From: Flavipsychrobacter sp.
GTDB taxonomy: Bacteria > Bacteroidota > Bacteroidia > Chitinophagales > Chitinophagaceae
Assembly (NCBI GenBank): GCA_016787265.1
Contig: JAEUVF010000010.1
Span: forward strand, 411,591-475,590
Reading direction: 5' to 3'
DNA length: 64,000 bases
Under the pieces are notes generated by a model. The model did not search any database, was not told the DNA's origin, and saw nothing but the letters and a program-made list of their open reading frames with translations. A program made the translations under genes and the position numbers. Below are positions 26,559-35,898 of this stretch, in pieces (the first letter of the stretch is position 1; each line of letters starts with the position of its first letter).

Positions 26559-27707
26559 ATGAAGCATCTAACAAAATTTTTATTCAATACGCTGCTGGCA
26601 GCATGTTTGCTGACAGCTTGTGAAAAAGCGGAAGATCTTCCATTTTATGAAAATGGTTCAGCCCCGGCAATTACTGCATCTGCCACTGCCATTGCTCCGG
26701 CTCCTGCTGATTCACTGGCAGCAGGATTGACGCTCAACTGGACCAATCCGGTTTATGCAGCTGATTCAGCCACATATAAATACGTGGTAGAGATCGACCA
26801 GGCTGGAAACAATTTCGCAGAGCCGACCCAACGGATAGTTACGGGCTCACTGAGTACCACTTATCTGAACAAGGAATTAAACAATATCCTGATCGCAAAG
26901 GGATTGGCGTTTGGTACAGCTTATGATATGGAAGTGCGGGTAATCTCTTCTTATGCAAATAATAACGAAAGACTGATTTCCAATGTCCTTCCAATAAAGA
27001 TGACACCCTACAAAATTCCGCCACGGGTTGCGTTACCTACATCCGGAAAACTATTCCTGGTGGGAAGTGCAACTGAGGGAGGATGGAATAATCCCGTTCC
27101 CGCGCCTTCACAGGAGTTTACACGACTGGATGAAACCAGGTTTGCCGGTGTTTTTAAGCTGAAGGGTGGAAACGAGTACCTCGCAGTAGCAGTGAATGGA
27201 CAATGGGATGAAAAATTCGCCGTTGCCAATAAAAATCTTCCGGGATTAGCGGAAGGTGGTGATTTCGCATTGGGTTTGAATGATAATATTCCAGGTCCGG
27301 CTGCCGACGGAATCTACTTGATTGTCCTGGATTTCCAGGCAGGTAAATTCAGTGTCACTCCATTTAAAGACGATGAATTACCAACGGCGCTTTTCATTGT
27401 TGGAAATGCAACTGCCGGTGATTGGAGCAATCCTGTTCCGGTGCCATCACAACAATTTACCAGGTTAAATTCCGCTGAGTATGAAATTACTATTGATCTC
27501 ACCGGAGACAGAGAATACCTGCTGCTTCCTGAGAATGGTAACTGGAATAAAAAATATTCAGTTGCTGATAATTCAGTTACTGGTTTGCGGGAAGGCGGTG
27601 AAATGGGATACAATCTGCCCGCTAACATTCCTGGTCCTGCTGTCACAGGTACCTTTAAGATCAATGTGAATTTTGCCACACACCGATATAAGGTTACCCG
27701 ACTCTAG
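26559..27707 (+). CDS. SusF/SusE-type lipoprotein with two starch-binding modules
   Basis: 382 residues, lipobox LLTAC (Cys about 21). The N-terminal SusE-like domain (LTLNWTNPVYAADSATYKYV, about 57-76) is followed by two copies of a 105-residue module: LFLVGSATEGGWNNPVPAPS (about 163) and LFIVGNATAGDWSNPVPVPS (about 276). Both share PSQxFTRL, GQW or GNW and NIPGPA motifs with the single module of the preceding gene. This gene looks like a module-duplicated paralogue of that gene, analogous to SusE and SusF in Bacteroides. Last gene of the operon. Confidence 0.85.
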   Translation: MKHLTKFLFNTLLAACLLTACEKAEDLPFYENGSAPAITASATAIAPAPADSLAAGLTLNWTNPVYAADSATYKYVVEIDQAGNNFAEPTQRIVTGSLSTTYLNKELNNILIAKGLAFGTAYDMEVRVISSYANNNERLISNVLPIKMTPYKIPPRVALPTSGKLFLVGSATEGGWNNPVPAPSQEFTRLDETRFAGVFKLKGGNEYLAVAVNGQWDEKFAVANKNLPGLAEGGDFALGLNDNIPGPAADGIYLIVLDFQAGKFSVTPFKDDELPTALFIVGNATAGDWSNPVPVPSQQFTRLNSAEYEITIDLTGDREYLLLPENGNWNKKYSVADNSVTGLREGGEMGYNLPANIPGPAVTGTFKINVNFATHRYKVTRL

Positions 27708-27732
27708 ATAAAACTAGCTTTCGGATATTCCG

Positions 27733-27773
27733 ATCAGCCGGAACTCAGGCAGATATGCTGACTTCCGGCTGAT
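27733..27773. terminator. Terminator hairpin after the sus-like operon
   Basis: ATCAGCCGGAA (27733-27743) pairs perfectly with TTCCGGCTGAT (27763-27773), loop 19 nt, followed by TATTTAAT. The right arm is inside the 3' end of the convergent HD-domain gene. Confidence 0.65.
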
Positions 27774-28356
27774 TATTTAATATGAACGTAATCACTTCCT
27801 CCAGTGTTAGCGTAGTACGGCTAACTGCATCCTGGATTTCTTCCCGGTTTACCTGGGCTGCAAAAGAAGGTGTTTTTAATTTCTTCAGTACCGATTTCAC
27901 ATCCATTCCCTCATAGCGGGTTGGCCGGATCAGGGCTGCAGCATGAATAAAGCCCGATAATTCATCAAAAACATAGATCATTTTCTCCATGGTGGTTTCC
28001 GGCTCCACTCCAAAATGTCGCGGGCCGTGGCAGGCAATTGTGCGGATGACAGCAGGATCAATTTGCCGCATTTCCAGTTCTTCAATAATCCGCCGGCAAT
28101 GTTCATCCGGATACTTCTCCCAATCGGCATCGTGCAGTACACCAGCCAGCCACCAGGAATGGGCAGCTGTTTCGGATAAACCTTCCTGTTGCAGGGCCCA
28201 GGTTTTCATCAGTTTAGCAACCTGTTTCATGTGCAGGCGAAGCCGTTCATTGGGCACCCAATCTTCCAGTAATTGAAGCGCCTCCGCTTCTGATAACAGG
28301 TTGCCGGCGTTAATGGGATCCCCAAATTGGGTTCTTCCAAGCTGTAAATTTGCCAT
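27745..28356 (-). CDS. HD-domain phosphohydrolase
   Basis: 203 residues with an HD domain: HMKQVAKLMKTW (about 42-53), WWLAGVLHDADWEKYPDEH (about 68-86) with the HD pair, and TIACHG (about 105). Metal-dependent phosphohydrolases of this kind act on nucleotides or other phosphates; the substrate is unknown. It stands alone, convergent with the sus-like operon and divergent from rplM. Confidence 0.85.
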   Translation of the reverse strand: MANLQLGRTQFGDPINAGNLLSEAEALQLLEDWVPNERLRLHMKQVAKLMKTWALQQEGLSETAAHSWWLAGVLHDADWEKYPDEHCRRIIEELEMRQIDPAVIRTIACHGPRHFGVEPETTMEKMIYVFDELSGFIHAAALIRPTRYEGMDVKSVLKKLKTPSFAAQVNREEIQDAVSRTTLTLEEVITFILNNQPEVSISA

Positions 28357-28435
28357 CTATAAAAATTTGATGTAAATATTTTTATTGATTATCAATATGT
28401 TACGAATGTAACCTAAAAAATATCACCCCAAATAA

Positions 28436-28467
28436 TTGGTGAAATGCAATGTATCAGCCTACCTTTG
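28436..28467 (+). promoter_or_regulatory. Promoter of the rplM-rpsI-rpsB operon (TTG-N21-TACCTTTG)
   Basis: TTG at 28436-28438 and a perfect -7 TACCTTTG at 28460-28467 with 21 bp between. Transcription should start near 28471, giving a leader of about 60 nt. Confidence 0.75.
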
Positions 28468-28470
28468 CGC

Positions 28471-28515
28471 TCCGAATTATTTCATCATTCCAGTTACCGG
28501 GATGGCGGTAACGGA
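28471..28515 (+). promoter_or_regulatory. Possible ribosomal-protein leader hairpin before rplM
   Basis: In the short leader, GTTACCG (28493-28499) pairs with CGGTAAC (28506-28512), loop GGATGG; an outer TCCG (28471-28474) can pair with CGGA (28512-28515), competing for one base. Autoregulatory leaders before rplM are known in several phyla; the match to any of them is not established here. Confidence 0.4.
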
Positions 28516-28530
28516 CTAAATTAAGTTTAA

Positions 28531-28974
28531 ATGAGCAAATTACATTTCACCACCAAGCATGCGAACGAGGCTACCGTACAGCGTAACTGGTACGTTGTAG
28601 ATGGTACCAATCAAACCGTAGGACGCATGTGTGCCAAAATCGCGGCCGTACTTCGTGGTAAGAACAAAGCGTATTTCACTCCCCATGTTGATTGCGGAGA
28701 TTTCATTATCGTGATCAATGCCGACAAAATTCAGTTTACCGGACAGAAGCTGGATCAGAAAGTGTATGAGAACTTCAGTGGCTATCCTGGTGGCCGTAAG
28801 GAAGAAGTGGCTAAAGACCTGTTGAAGCGTCGTCCGGAAGTAATCATCGAGCGTGCTGTAAAAGGTATGTTGCCGAAGAATCGCCTGGGTCGCAAAATGT
28901 ACAAGAAGCTGTTTGTATATGCAGGGGACACCCATCCGCATGCAGCGCAGCAACCCAAAGAACTGAAATTCTAA
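28531..28974 (+). CDS. rplM: 50S ribosomal protein L13
   Basis: 147 residues, full length. L13 signature VDGTNQTVGRMCAKIAAVLRG-type start (about 24-44) and YSGYPGG-like FSGYPGGRKEEVAKDLL (about 84-100). Component of the large subunit. The standard rplM-rpsI pair continues into rpsB and tsf. Confidence 0.98.
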   Translation: MSKLHFTTKHANEATVQRNWYVVDGTNQTVGRMCAKIAAVLRGKNKAYFTPHVDCGDFIIVINADKIQFTGQKLDQKVYENFSGYPGGRKEEVAKDLLKRRPEVIIERAVKGMLPKNRLGRKMYKKLFVYAGDTHPHAAQQPKELKF

Positions 28975-29004
28975 TCACCAATCATTATCTCAAATTCCAA
29001 ATAG

Positions 29005-29394
29005 ATGGAAAAGCAAAAAAACGGATTAGGCCGTCGTAAGGAAGCCGTTACTCGTGTATTCCTCAGCAAAGGCGAAGGCAAAATCACTATCAACAACAAA
29101 GATTACAAAGTATATTTTCCACTGGTTTACCTGCAGAACCAGGTAGAAGCTCCGTTGAAGGCGATCGAAGCCCTCGACAAGTTTGATGTGGTAATCAACG
29201 CTACCGGTGGTGGTGTGAAAGGTCAGGCGGAAGCTGCAAAACTGGGTATTGCCCGTGCACTGCTGGAAGTGAATGCAGAATATCGTCCAACCCTGAAGGC
29301 TGGTGGTTTTCTGACCCGCGATCCCCGTGGTGTTGAACGTAAAAAACCAGGTCGTAAAAAAGCACGTAGAAGCTACCAGTTCAGCAAACGTTAA
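29005..29394 (+). CDS. rpsI: 30S ribosomal protein S9
   Basis: 129 residues. Starts with GLGRRKEAVTRVFL (about 7-20) and ends in the basic GRKKARRSYQFSKR tail that reaches the P-site tRNA. 30 bp after rplM, same operon. Confidence 0.98.
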   Translation: MEKQKNGLGRRKEAVTRVFLSKGEGKITINNKDYKVYFPLVYLQNQVEAPLKAIEALDKFDVVINATGGGVKGQAEAAKLGIARALLEVNAEYRPTLKAGGFLTRDPRGVERKKPGRKKARRSYQFSKR

Positions 29395-29436
29395 TCTGTC
29401 TGCTTCAACCTTCAAACAAATTTTAATAAGACTACG

Positions 29437-30297
29437 ATGGAAAATAATACATCCTTACAACAGCAACTTCTTGATGCAGGTGTTCACTTCGGTCACCTGA
29501 AGAAGAAGTGGAATCCTAAAATGTTGCCTTACATCTTCGCAGAGAAGAAAGGTATCCATATCATCGACCTGAACAAGACTACTGAAAGTTTGCAGGAAGC
29601 AGCTGCTGCTCTGAAGCAGATTGCCCGCAGCGGTAAGAAGATCATGTTCGTTGGTACGAAAAAACAAGCAAAAGAAATCGTTACCCAATGCGCTCAGCGT
29701 GTGAATATGCCTTATGTTACCGAGCGTTGGCTGGGTGGTATGCTTACCAACTTCAATACTGTTCGTAAGAGCGTAAAGAAGATGCAGAGCATTGAAAAAA
29801 TGCTGGGCGACGGTACGCTTGATAATATTACCAAAAAAGAGCGTCTGACTCTGACCCGTGATAAAGAGAAGATGGAAAAAGTGTTGGGTGGTATCGCTCA
29901 ACTGGGTCGTGTGCCTGCCGCGTTGTTCATCATCGATATCGGTCATGAGCATATCGCACTGGCTGAAGCAAAACGCCTCGGTGTAAACACCTTTGGTATG
30001 GTAGATACCAACTGTGATCCGAATAAAGTTGATTTCCCGATCCCTGCCAACGATGATGCAACCAAGTCAATCGCTATAATCGTTGAATACATCACAGCTG
30101 CAATTGCTGAAGGTCTTGCTGAAAGACAGGAAGCAAAAGATTCTGATGTTGAAGACAGCAATGACGAAAACGAAAAGCGTGCTGCACGCCTGGAAGCTGA
30201 AGCTCAGGCCGAAGCTGGTCGTGGTGGTCGCACCCGCGGAACCAACGCCCCCAAGCGTCGTGTTCCAAACAGTCCTAAGCGGACCGGAGCGAGATAA
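29437..30297 (+). CDS. rpsB: 30S ribosomal protein S2
   Basis: 286 residues. S2 signatures LLDAGVHFGHLKKKWNPKM (about 11-29) and FVGTKKQAKEIV (about 71-82); PAALFIIDIGHEHIALAEAK follows near 156-175. An acidic then R/G/P-rich C-terminal tail (about 235-286) extends beyond the E. coli length (241), which is common in Bacteroidota. 42 bp after rpsI. Confidence 0.98.
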   Translation: MENNTSLQQQLLDAGVHFGHLKKKWNPKMLPYIFAEKKGIHIIDLNKTTESLQEAAAALKQIARSGKKIMFVGTKKQAKEIVTQCAQRVNMPYVTERWLGGMLTNFNTVRKSVKKMQSIEKMLGDGTLDNITKKERLTLTRDKEKMEKVLGGIAQLGRVPAALFIIDIGHEHIALAEAKRLGVNTFGMVDTNCDPNKVDFPIPANDDATKSIAIIVEYITAAIAEGLAERQEAKDSDVEDSNDENEKRAARLEAEAQAEAGRGGRTRGTNAPKRRVPNSPKRTGAR

Positions 30298-30305
30298 TGA
30301 TGACC

Positions 30306-30424
30306 AGTGAATAAAGTGAATAAAGTGAACAAAGTGAATAGGGTGAATGAAGTGATTGTTTAATTCTCACAGTCACCTTTCTCACCACATTCACTTCATT
30401 CACAGCATTCACCTAATTCACTTT
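30306..30424. repeat. Period-9 repeat hairpin between rpsB and tsf
   Basis: Left half: six 9-mers in register (AGTGAATAA, AGTGAATAA, AGTGAACAA, AGTGAATAG, GGTGAATGA, AGTGATTGT; 30306-30359). Right half: TTCAC cores at 30090+300 offsets 30390, 30399, 30408 and 30417, with related CTCAC and GTCAC at 30381 and 30372, again 9 bp apart. The halves are complementary at their GTGAA/TTCAC cores, giving a long imperfect hairpin. It separates rpsB from tsf, which are normally adjacent. Confidence 0.85.
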
Positions 30425-30455
30425 ATAAAACTGAAATACTTTAAACTTTTATACA

Positions 30456-31292
30456 ATGTCTACTGTAACAATTACAGCTGCGGATATCAATAAACTGCGC
30501 CAGGCAACCGGTGCAGGTATGATGGATTGTCGTAAGGCACTGACTGAAAACAATGGTGATTTTGAAGCTGCGATCGACTGGTTACGTAAGAAAGGTGCGA
30601 AAGTAGCTGCCCTGCGTAGCGATCGTGAAGCAAAAGAAGGTGTTGTTTTGGCAAAAACTACTGCCGATAACAAAACCGGTATCGCTGTTTGCGTTAGTTG
30701 CGAAACTGACTTCGTAAGTAAGAATGCTGATTTCGTTGCATTTGCGCAAAGCATTATGGATGCCGCTATTGAGAATAATGTGAAATCAGCGGAAGAGCTG
30801 AATGAAGTAGCGATCAATGGTCAGAAAATTGCTGATCTGGTGAACGATAAGCTTGCTTCTATCGGTGAGAAAATCGGTATTTCCAAATTCGAGCGTGTTG
30901 ATGCGGCTTATGTTGCCTCTTATATCCACGGTGCAAACCGTATGGGTGTGCTGGTAGGTATGAATAAGGAAGCAGCTGAAGCTGGCAAGGATGTGGCTAT
31001 GCAGATTGCAGCCATGAACCCGGTAGCTATTGATGCTGATGCAGTTCCTGCTGATGTAGTAGCACGGGAGAAAGCAATCATCACCGAGCAGGTAGCTGCT
31101 GATCCGAAAATGGCTGGTAAGCCTTCAGAGATGATCGAAAAGATCGCTGCAGGTAAACTGGGCGCTTTCTTCAAGGAAAATACCCTTACTGCACAGGCTT
31201 TCGTTAAAGACGGCGGCATGACTGTAGGTGATTACCTGAAAAAGTCCGGTGATGTAACGGTTACCGAATTCAAGCGCGTAGCATTAGGATAA
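30456..31292 (+). CDS. tsf: Translation elongation factor Ts
   Basis: 278 residues. N-terminal UBA-like domain (LRQATGAGMMDCRKALTE, about 11-28), the EF-Tu-contacting CETDFVSKN motif (about 80-90) and HVAASYIHG-like AAYVASYIHGANRMG (about 150-164). Nucleotide exchange factor for EF-Tu. 158 bp after rpsB because of the repeat hairpin. Confidence 0.98.
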   Translation: MSTVTITAADINKLRQATGAGMMDCRKALTENNGDFEAAIDWLRKKGAKVAALRSDREAKEGVVLAKTTADNKTGIAVCVSCETDFVSKNADFVAFAQSIMDAAIENNVKSAEELNEVAINGQKIADLVNDKLASIGEKIGISKFERVDAAYVASYIHGANRMGVLVGMNKEAAEAGKDVAMQIAAMNPVAIDADAVPADVVAREKAIITEQVAADPKMAGKPSEMIEKIAAGKLGAFFKENTLTAQAFVKDGGMTVGDYLKKSGDVTVTEFKRVALG

Positions 31293-31314
31293 TTCAATTC
31301 GGGGTATAAATTTT

Positions 31315-31351
31315 AAAAGGGCTGGATGGTGTTAACCATCCGGCCCTTTTT
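31315..31351 (+). terminator. Terminator after tsf
   Basis: GGGCTGGATGG (31319-31329) pairs with CCATCCGGCCC (31336-31346), one G-U, 6-nt loop TGTTAA, followed by five T and flanked by A on the left; it can stop transcription from both sides. Confidence 0.85.
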
Positions 31352-33020
31352 ACGTTACCGGAACCTCTTTCCATGAGATTCGTGCTATCCGCTGATAAAC
31401 TACCCATACCGCGGCCCCGCTCAATAGTACTGAAATCAGGACAACTACCGGAAATCCATAAACGAAATAGTGCACTACTCCAAATCCTCCGTTGAATACC
31501 AGCATAAGCATGCCACGTAAGAAATTTCCGGTACCATCCGCTTTGTTCGCAGGCAACGAGGCAGGTAATTTTTTATAATTAATCAACAATAGCAATCCCG
31601 ATATCAGCAAAATATTGGAGAACCCCAATAGCAGATTGGGTAGCACGATCCAGCCCTGCCAGGCAAATCCGAGCGCTGTTATCAATATTGCCACAGGAAA
31701 GAAGAACTGTGCCAACAAGGCTTTTATCATGCCGAGCAGAATAGGGCCAGGTGCTGTAACCGGGGCACTGTAAAAGATCCAGGAGGCTTTGTATTCATCT
31801 GCCTGGCTGATCTGTTGTATAGCACTGATGAAAATGAAGCAACTCAAATAGATCAGTCCGAGAAGCCCTGCAGTACTGCCGCTCATAGCGTTTACTCCTG
31901 ATTCCCCCGGCTGAAATACATTCCGGTAAATACTGATCACAAACCAGACAAGAATATAACCGATTGCCGGATACACCCGCATCCGGAAACCCCGGTTTCG
32001 CAAAGCCCATTTCCAGGTGAACAAAAAGCCTGCGCGTTCAACTATTCCACCAGTTAAAATCCCTGCTAACTTTTTAGCATATCCTCCAGTGTTAGCCTCA
32101 GCGCGTTTTTTCTTTGGTATCCTGGTTTCAGATCCGCCCCCCAGCATCGCTAGTTTCTGGTTAAAAGTTGGAGCCAGATACCGGACCACGATCCAGATAC
32201 TTAGTAAACTTGCAGCTGTACTTAGCAGCAGCCACCACCAGGCATGTATAACCGAAGCTGCAAACCAATAAGGTGGTAATAGCAGCACATAACTATATTC
32301 TGATACTGTGAACAGTTGCAGATTTTCCATTGCAGTGGCTCGGGGCATCACCTGGTAAGCACCATAGATCAGGATCATAAACCCGATCTGGAACCAGGCA
32401 ATAATGGATTTAAAGCGTTCCGGTGTAGTAACACGTATTATCAGGAGGTAAAGTGCATTGATTAGAAAGATGGCCATCAGACTTGCAAGCGCAGCTGAAA
32501 TCACAAACCGGATAACTATAGTCCAGTCGTATTCAATTGCCAGGTAAACTATTGCAGGCAGCAGCATCGGCATTATCACCCTGAACATATGCACCATGAT
32601 GTGCAGGATCCTGGCCAGTAAGACCGTTCGGTCATTTACGGGTTTTGGTAGCAATATCTGGGAATCCCGGGAGTCAATTAATACGGAAGTAAAATCACTG
32701 ATAAGGGTAGCTGATAAAAGGAATAAAAAAAAGGAAAAGTAAATGGTAAAATACGTGATATCATCTGCTCCCATTTCAAAGGCGATCAGGTTTAGAAAGC
32801 CCATAAACAACGCGATCAGCATGGTGCCATAAGTAGCCCGACTAATCCCTTCTTTCTTTCGGTTGACCTGAGTTTGCTGGAAAGTATTGGGCCGCCGGTC
32901 ATCCATGATCAATTTGTAGCGAAGGATCAGCGCCAGTTGTATTTGGTTGGCACCCATCTTCTCATATAGTTTCGCGGGCAACATCGCCAGCCACAAAAAG
33001 AAAGCGCTGACCTTATTCAT
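31350..33020 (-). CDS. ABC transporter permease (ABC-2-like, large)
   Basis: 556 residues with about ten hydrophobic segments and no nucleotide-binding motif. A soluble segment (about 285-310, GGGSETRIPKKKRAEANTGG) splits the membrane part in two. It overlaps the preceding ABC ATPase gene by 8 bp, so the two form one exporter or membrane-remodelling system. The substrate cannot be inferred. Confidence 0.75.
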   Translation of the reverse strand: MNKVSAFFLWLAMLPAKLYEKMGANQIQLALILRYKLIMDDRRPNTFQQTQVNRKKEGISRATYGTMLIALFMGFLNLIAFEMGADDITYFTIYFSFFLFLLSATLISDFTSVLIDSRDSQILLPKPVNDRTVLLARILHIMVHMFRVIMPMLLPAIVYLAIEYDWTIVIRFVISAALASLMAIFLINALYLLIIRVTTPERFKSIIAWFQIGFMILIYGAYQVMPRATAMENLQLFTVSEYSYVLLLPPYWFAASVIHAWWWLLLSTAASLLSIWIVVRYLAPTFNQKLAMLGGGSETRIPKKKRAEANTGGYAKKLAGILTGGIVERAGFLFTWKWALRNRGFRMRVYPAIGYILVWFVISIYRNVFQPGESGVNAMSGSTAGLLGLIYLSCFIFISAIQQISQADEYKASWIFYSAPVTAPGPILLGMIKALLAQFFFPVAILITALGFAWQGWIVLPNLLLGFSNILLISGLLLLINYKKLPASLPANKADGTGNFLRGMLMLVFNGGFGVVHYFVYGFPVVVLISVLLSGAAVWVVYQRIARISWKEVPVT

Positions 33021-33828
33021 GTGTACCCTCCTCCCTGCGAAATGCGCCCATCAACTCTGACGCGGTATCACTTAGATTATCCGTTGCCGTTAGTTGAGAA
33101 AAAATACGCTCCAAACTGCCGGCACCCAGTTGTTGCTGCAACATTTCAAAACTTCCATCCGCCAGTATGCTGCCCTGGTTGATCAATACAATCCGGTCGC
33201 TTACTTTTTCCACCACATCCATCATATGACTGCAGTAAAAGATCGTTTTACCTTCTTTTGCAAGACGGCTGATCAGCTCTTTCACGATGATTACGCTGTT
33301 GGCATCCAGCCCGCTCAGCGGCTCATCCAGTATGATGATGGATGGGTCATGTAAGATTCCTGCGATGAGTAACACTTTCTGCCGCATGCCCTTACTGAAA
33401 GTGTCCATCCGCTGCTGCATATTTGCCCCCAGTCCGAATGCCAGTAACATTTTCTCCATTCGTGGCCCGCTTACAGCAGGATCCAGCTGATAGAGGCCAG
33501 CCATCAGTTCCAGGAATTCCAATGGTGTTAATACTTCATACAGTTCCGCGAGTTCGGGAACGTATCCGATCATTTTTTTAACCGCCACCGGATCCTGCTG
33601 AATATTCACTCCATTCACCAGCACTTCCCCTTCAAAATCGGAAATGAGTCCGCATAATATTTTAACCGTCGTGCTTTTCCCAGCGCCATTCGGACCAATA
33701 TAACCAATCACCTGTCCGGGGTAAATGGCTAAATCAATGTTGTTCAACACCTGTTTGGTGCCATAAGACTTACTTAACCCCCTGATCCTGATCACAGGGT
33801 TCACCGATTCAATACCTGTTTCCGTCAT
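33013..33828 (-). CDS. ABC transporter ATP-binding protein
   Basis: 271 residues. Walker A GPNGAGKST at about 46-54, Q-loop region YVPELAELYE, signature SKGMRQKVLL (about 147-156, in place of LSGGQ) and Walker B IIILDEPLSGLD (about 164-175). CcmA/DRA-type ATPase pairing with the permease that overlaps it. I start it at the ATG at 33828; an open frame runs 41 codons further upstream over the divergent pyrH promoter. Confidence 0.92.
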   Translation of the reverse strand: MTETGIESVNPVIRIRGLSKSYGTKQVLNNIDLAIYPGQVIGYIGPNGAGKSTTVKILCGLISDFEGEVLVNGVNIQQDPVAVKKMIGYVPELAELYEVLTPLEFLELMAGLYQLDPAVSGPRMEKMLLAFGLGANMQQRMDTFSKGMRQKVLLIAGILHDPSIIILDEPLSGLDANSVIIVKELISRLAKEGKTIFYCSHMMDVVEKVSDRIVLINQGSILADGSFEMLQQQLGAGSLERIFSQLTATDNLSDTASELMGAFRREEGTHE

Positions 33829-33880
33829 TTCGGAAAGATAAAAATTCCTTTCTTTGCACCACACTGTAAAAAGAGCGCAC

Positions 33881-34606
33881 ATGCAACCCAAGTACAAAAG
33901 AATCCTGTTGAAACTATCGGGCGAGGCCCTGATGGGGGAGGCCGGCACCAACGGCTACGAGCCCCTGAATTCAGCTATCATCGCCCAGTATGCCAAAGAA
34001 GTTAAAGCGGTTGCAGCAGCCGGAGTAGAAGTTGCCCTCGTAATTGGAGGCGGAAATATCTATCGTGGTATGAATGAAGCCGAAACCGGTATCGAACGTG
34101 CGCATGGCGACTATATGGGCATGCTGGCAACGGTAATCAATGGTATGGCACTTCAGGCCGGATTGGAGAAAGAAGGACTGTTTACACGTCTACAGAGTGC
34201 TATTAAAATGGAGCAGATCGCGGAACCCTATATCCGCAGACGCGCCATCCGCCACCTGGAAAAACACCGGATCGTGATTTTTGGCGCTGGAACCGGCAAC
34301 CCTTATTTCACCACTGATACGGCCGGCTCCCTGAGAGCCATTGAAATAAAGGCTGATGTGATTCTGAAAGGTACCCGGGTAGATGGCATCTATACAGCGG
34401 ATCCCGAAAAAGATCCTACCGCCACCAAATTTGAAAGCATCACTTTCAGGGAATGTATTAGTAAAAACCTTAAAGTGATGGACATGACGGCCTTTACCCT
34501 CTGTATGGAGAATAACCTGCCAATTATCGTGTTCGATATGAACAAACCTGGCAACCTGATGCGGGTGGTTATGGGTGAAGGAGTAGGTACCCTGGTTAAG
34601 GGTTAA
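33881..34606 (+). CDS. pyrH: UMP kinase
   Basis: 241 residues. Bacterial UMP kinase signatures [14 protein letters not shown] (about 5-18), [10 protein letters not shown] (about 53-62), [15 protein letters not shown] (about 137-151) and [17 protein letters not shown] (about 164-180). Phosphorylates UMP to UDP. I use the ATG at 33881; an earlier ATG-free extension of nine codons exists. A -7-like TTTCTTTG lies 25 bp upstream. The usual partner frr is not next to it. Confidence 0.97.
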   Translation: MQPKYKRILLKLSGEALMGEAGTNGYEPLNSAIIAQYAKEVKAVAAAGVEVALVIGGGNIYRGMNEAETGIERAHGDYMGMLATVINGMALQAGLEKEGLFTRLQSAIKMEQIAEPYIRRRAIRHLEKHRIVIFGAGTGNPYFTTDTAGSLRAIEIKADVILKGTRVDGIYTADPEKDPTATKFESITFRECISKNLKVMDMTAFTLCMENNLPIIVFDMNKPGNLMRVVMGEGVGTLVKG

Positions 34607-34675
34607 TACGTAGTTTTACTCGAAAGCCGCACCCGGCTTGCATAATTCAATGAAGGATGCTATTTTGCATACTGA

Positions 34676-34702
34676 AAAACCACCTGGCAAGGGTGGTTTT
34701 TT
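34676..34702 (+). terminator. Terminator after pyrH
   Basis: AAAACCACC (34676-34684) pairs with GGTGGTTTT (34692-34700), loop 7 nt, with the T-run reaching 34702. Confidence 0.85.
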
Positions 34703-34769
34703 AATCCCGCGTCTCAAGATCCTCTGGAAGCCCACGAATTAGGATGTACTCCGAAAAACTCCGACCATT

Positions 34770-35834
34770 ATGAGGACGTTATTGAATTTATTGGTAACCG
34801 ACATTTCCGTGGGAATAGCTGAAATCATCATTTTCCAGCTGGGCGCAATTGCGCTTGGATTTGCTATTCATTTATTTATTACCTCACGCAGAAACACCAA
34901 ACTTCAGATCAGTGAAAATGGCCCAGGGTCTGCTTTACAGGAGGCGGATGAATGGAAGCTGAAATATTTCAACGATACGGAAGAGCTGGAAAAGAGAATC
35001 CAAAAGCAGCAACAGGATCTTGCCAGGTATCAGCATGAATTAAATAAGGTGAAAGAAAACGAAGAATTCCTTTCAATGGAAATTGAATCTCTTCGTGCAG
35101 AGCGGGAAGAATTGCTGGAAACCCAGGCTGCCCTTTCAAAGGCTGTTGCGCCAAAAGAAGAAAATCAACTGGATTACCTGGGCCAGCTGCGCGAAACACA
35201 GCAGCATGTGCAGCAATACAACCAGCATATTACACAGCTACTCGGTCAAATAGATCAGCTCAAGGCGATGGAACTCAAACACCAGGAGCTGACCCTGCAG
35301 AATGAAACACTCAACCGCCAGGTAGGTGAAATGCGCGTTAGCCTGGTAGAGAAGGAACAGGAGATTCGCGGACTGCGTCAGCAAAATCGCCTGGGTGAAG
35401 AAATGCAGCAACGTCTGGAAAAAGTATATGCAGATTACAATAGCCTGCTGGAAAAAATGCACAAACTGGAATCACATGTTTCTCATTCACAAAAAGAAGG
35501 GACCAGTTATGCGGAATTGCAGGATTCCTATTTTAAAGTGACCAAAGAACTGGATGAATTCAAATTGAAATACCTGCACCTGTTAGAAGAGAACCAGCGA
35601 CTGACACGCTCCGTTGCCGACCTGGATGACAAACTGCGCGAAACCAATTTCCAGCGCCAGCAATTGCAGAAAAAAGCAACTTATCTCGAAGAATTGAACC
35701 AGGATCTGCAGCAGGTTGCGGAGCAGCACAACAAACTTCACAGCCAGATGCGCCGAATCGCTGAAATCGAACAGCTGCTGGCCAAAGCAACGCAATTATC
35801 CGGATCCACCGACAGGGAAGATCCGGCTATCTGA
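34770..35834 (+). CDS. Membrane-anchored coiled-coil protein of unknown function
   Basis: 354 residues. One N-terminal membrane segment (about 13-36, IAEIIIFQLGAIALGFAIHL) is followed by about 300 residues of almost unbroken coiled coil rich in E, Q, L and K, with repeated heptads such as EELEKRIQKQQQDLARYQHE. No enzymatic motif is seen. It may act as a cytoplasmic scaffold tethered to the inner membrane. Its terminator overlaps the promoter of pdxH. Confidence 0.7.
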   Translation: MRTLLNLLVTDISVGIAEIIIFQLGAIALGFAIHLFITSRRNTKLQISENGPGSALQEADEWKLKYFNDTEELEKRIQKQQQDLARYQHELNKVKENEEFLSMEIESLRAEREELLETQAALSKAVAPKEENQLDYLGQLRETQQHVQQYNQHITQLLGQIDQLKAMELKHQELTLQNETLNRQVGEMRVSLVEKEQEIRGLRQQNRLGEEMQQRLEKVYADYNSLLEKMHKLESHVSHSQKEGTSYAELQDSYFKVTKELDEFKLKYLHLLEENQRLTRSVADLDDKLRETNFQRQQLQKKATYLEELNQDLQQVAEQHNKLHSQMRRIAEIEQLLAKATQLSGSTDREDPAI

Positions 35835-35856
35835 TAAACAGCTAAAATCAACATGG

Positions 35857-35896
35857 AATTTGGCAGCAGGTTGAATAACTTTGCTGCCAAATTTTT
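35857..35896 (+). terminator. Terminator hairpin enclosing the pdxH -7 box
   Basis: AATTTGGCAGCA (35857-35868) and TGCTGCCAAATT (35882-35893) are perfect 12-bp arms, spacer 13 nt, running into a T-run that ends at 35896, 2 bp before the pdxH ATG. The -7 box TAACTTTG (35876-35883) lies in the loop and first bases of the right arm, so the same DNA ends the upstream message and starts the next. Confidence 0.75.
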
Positions 35897-35898
35897 GT

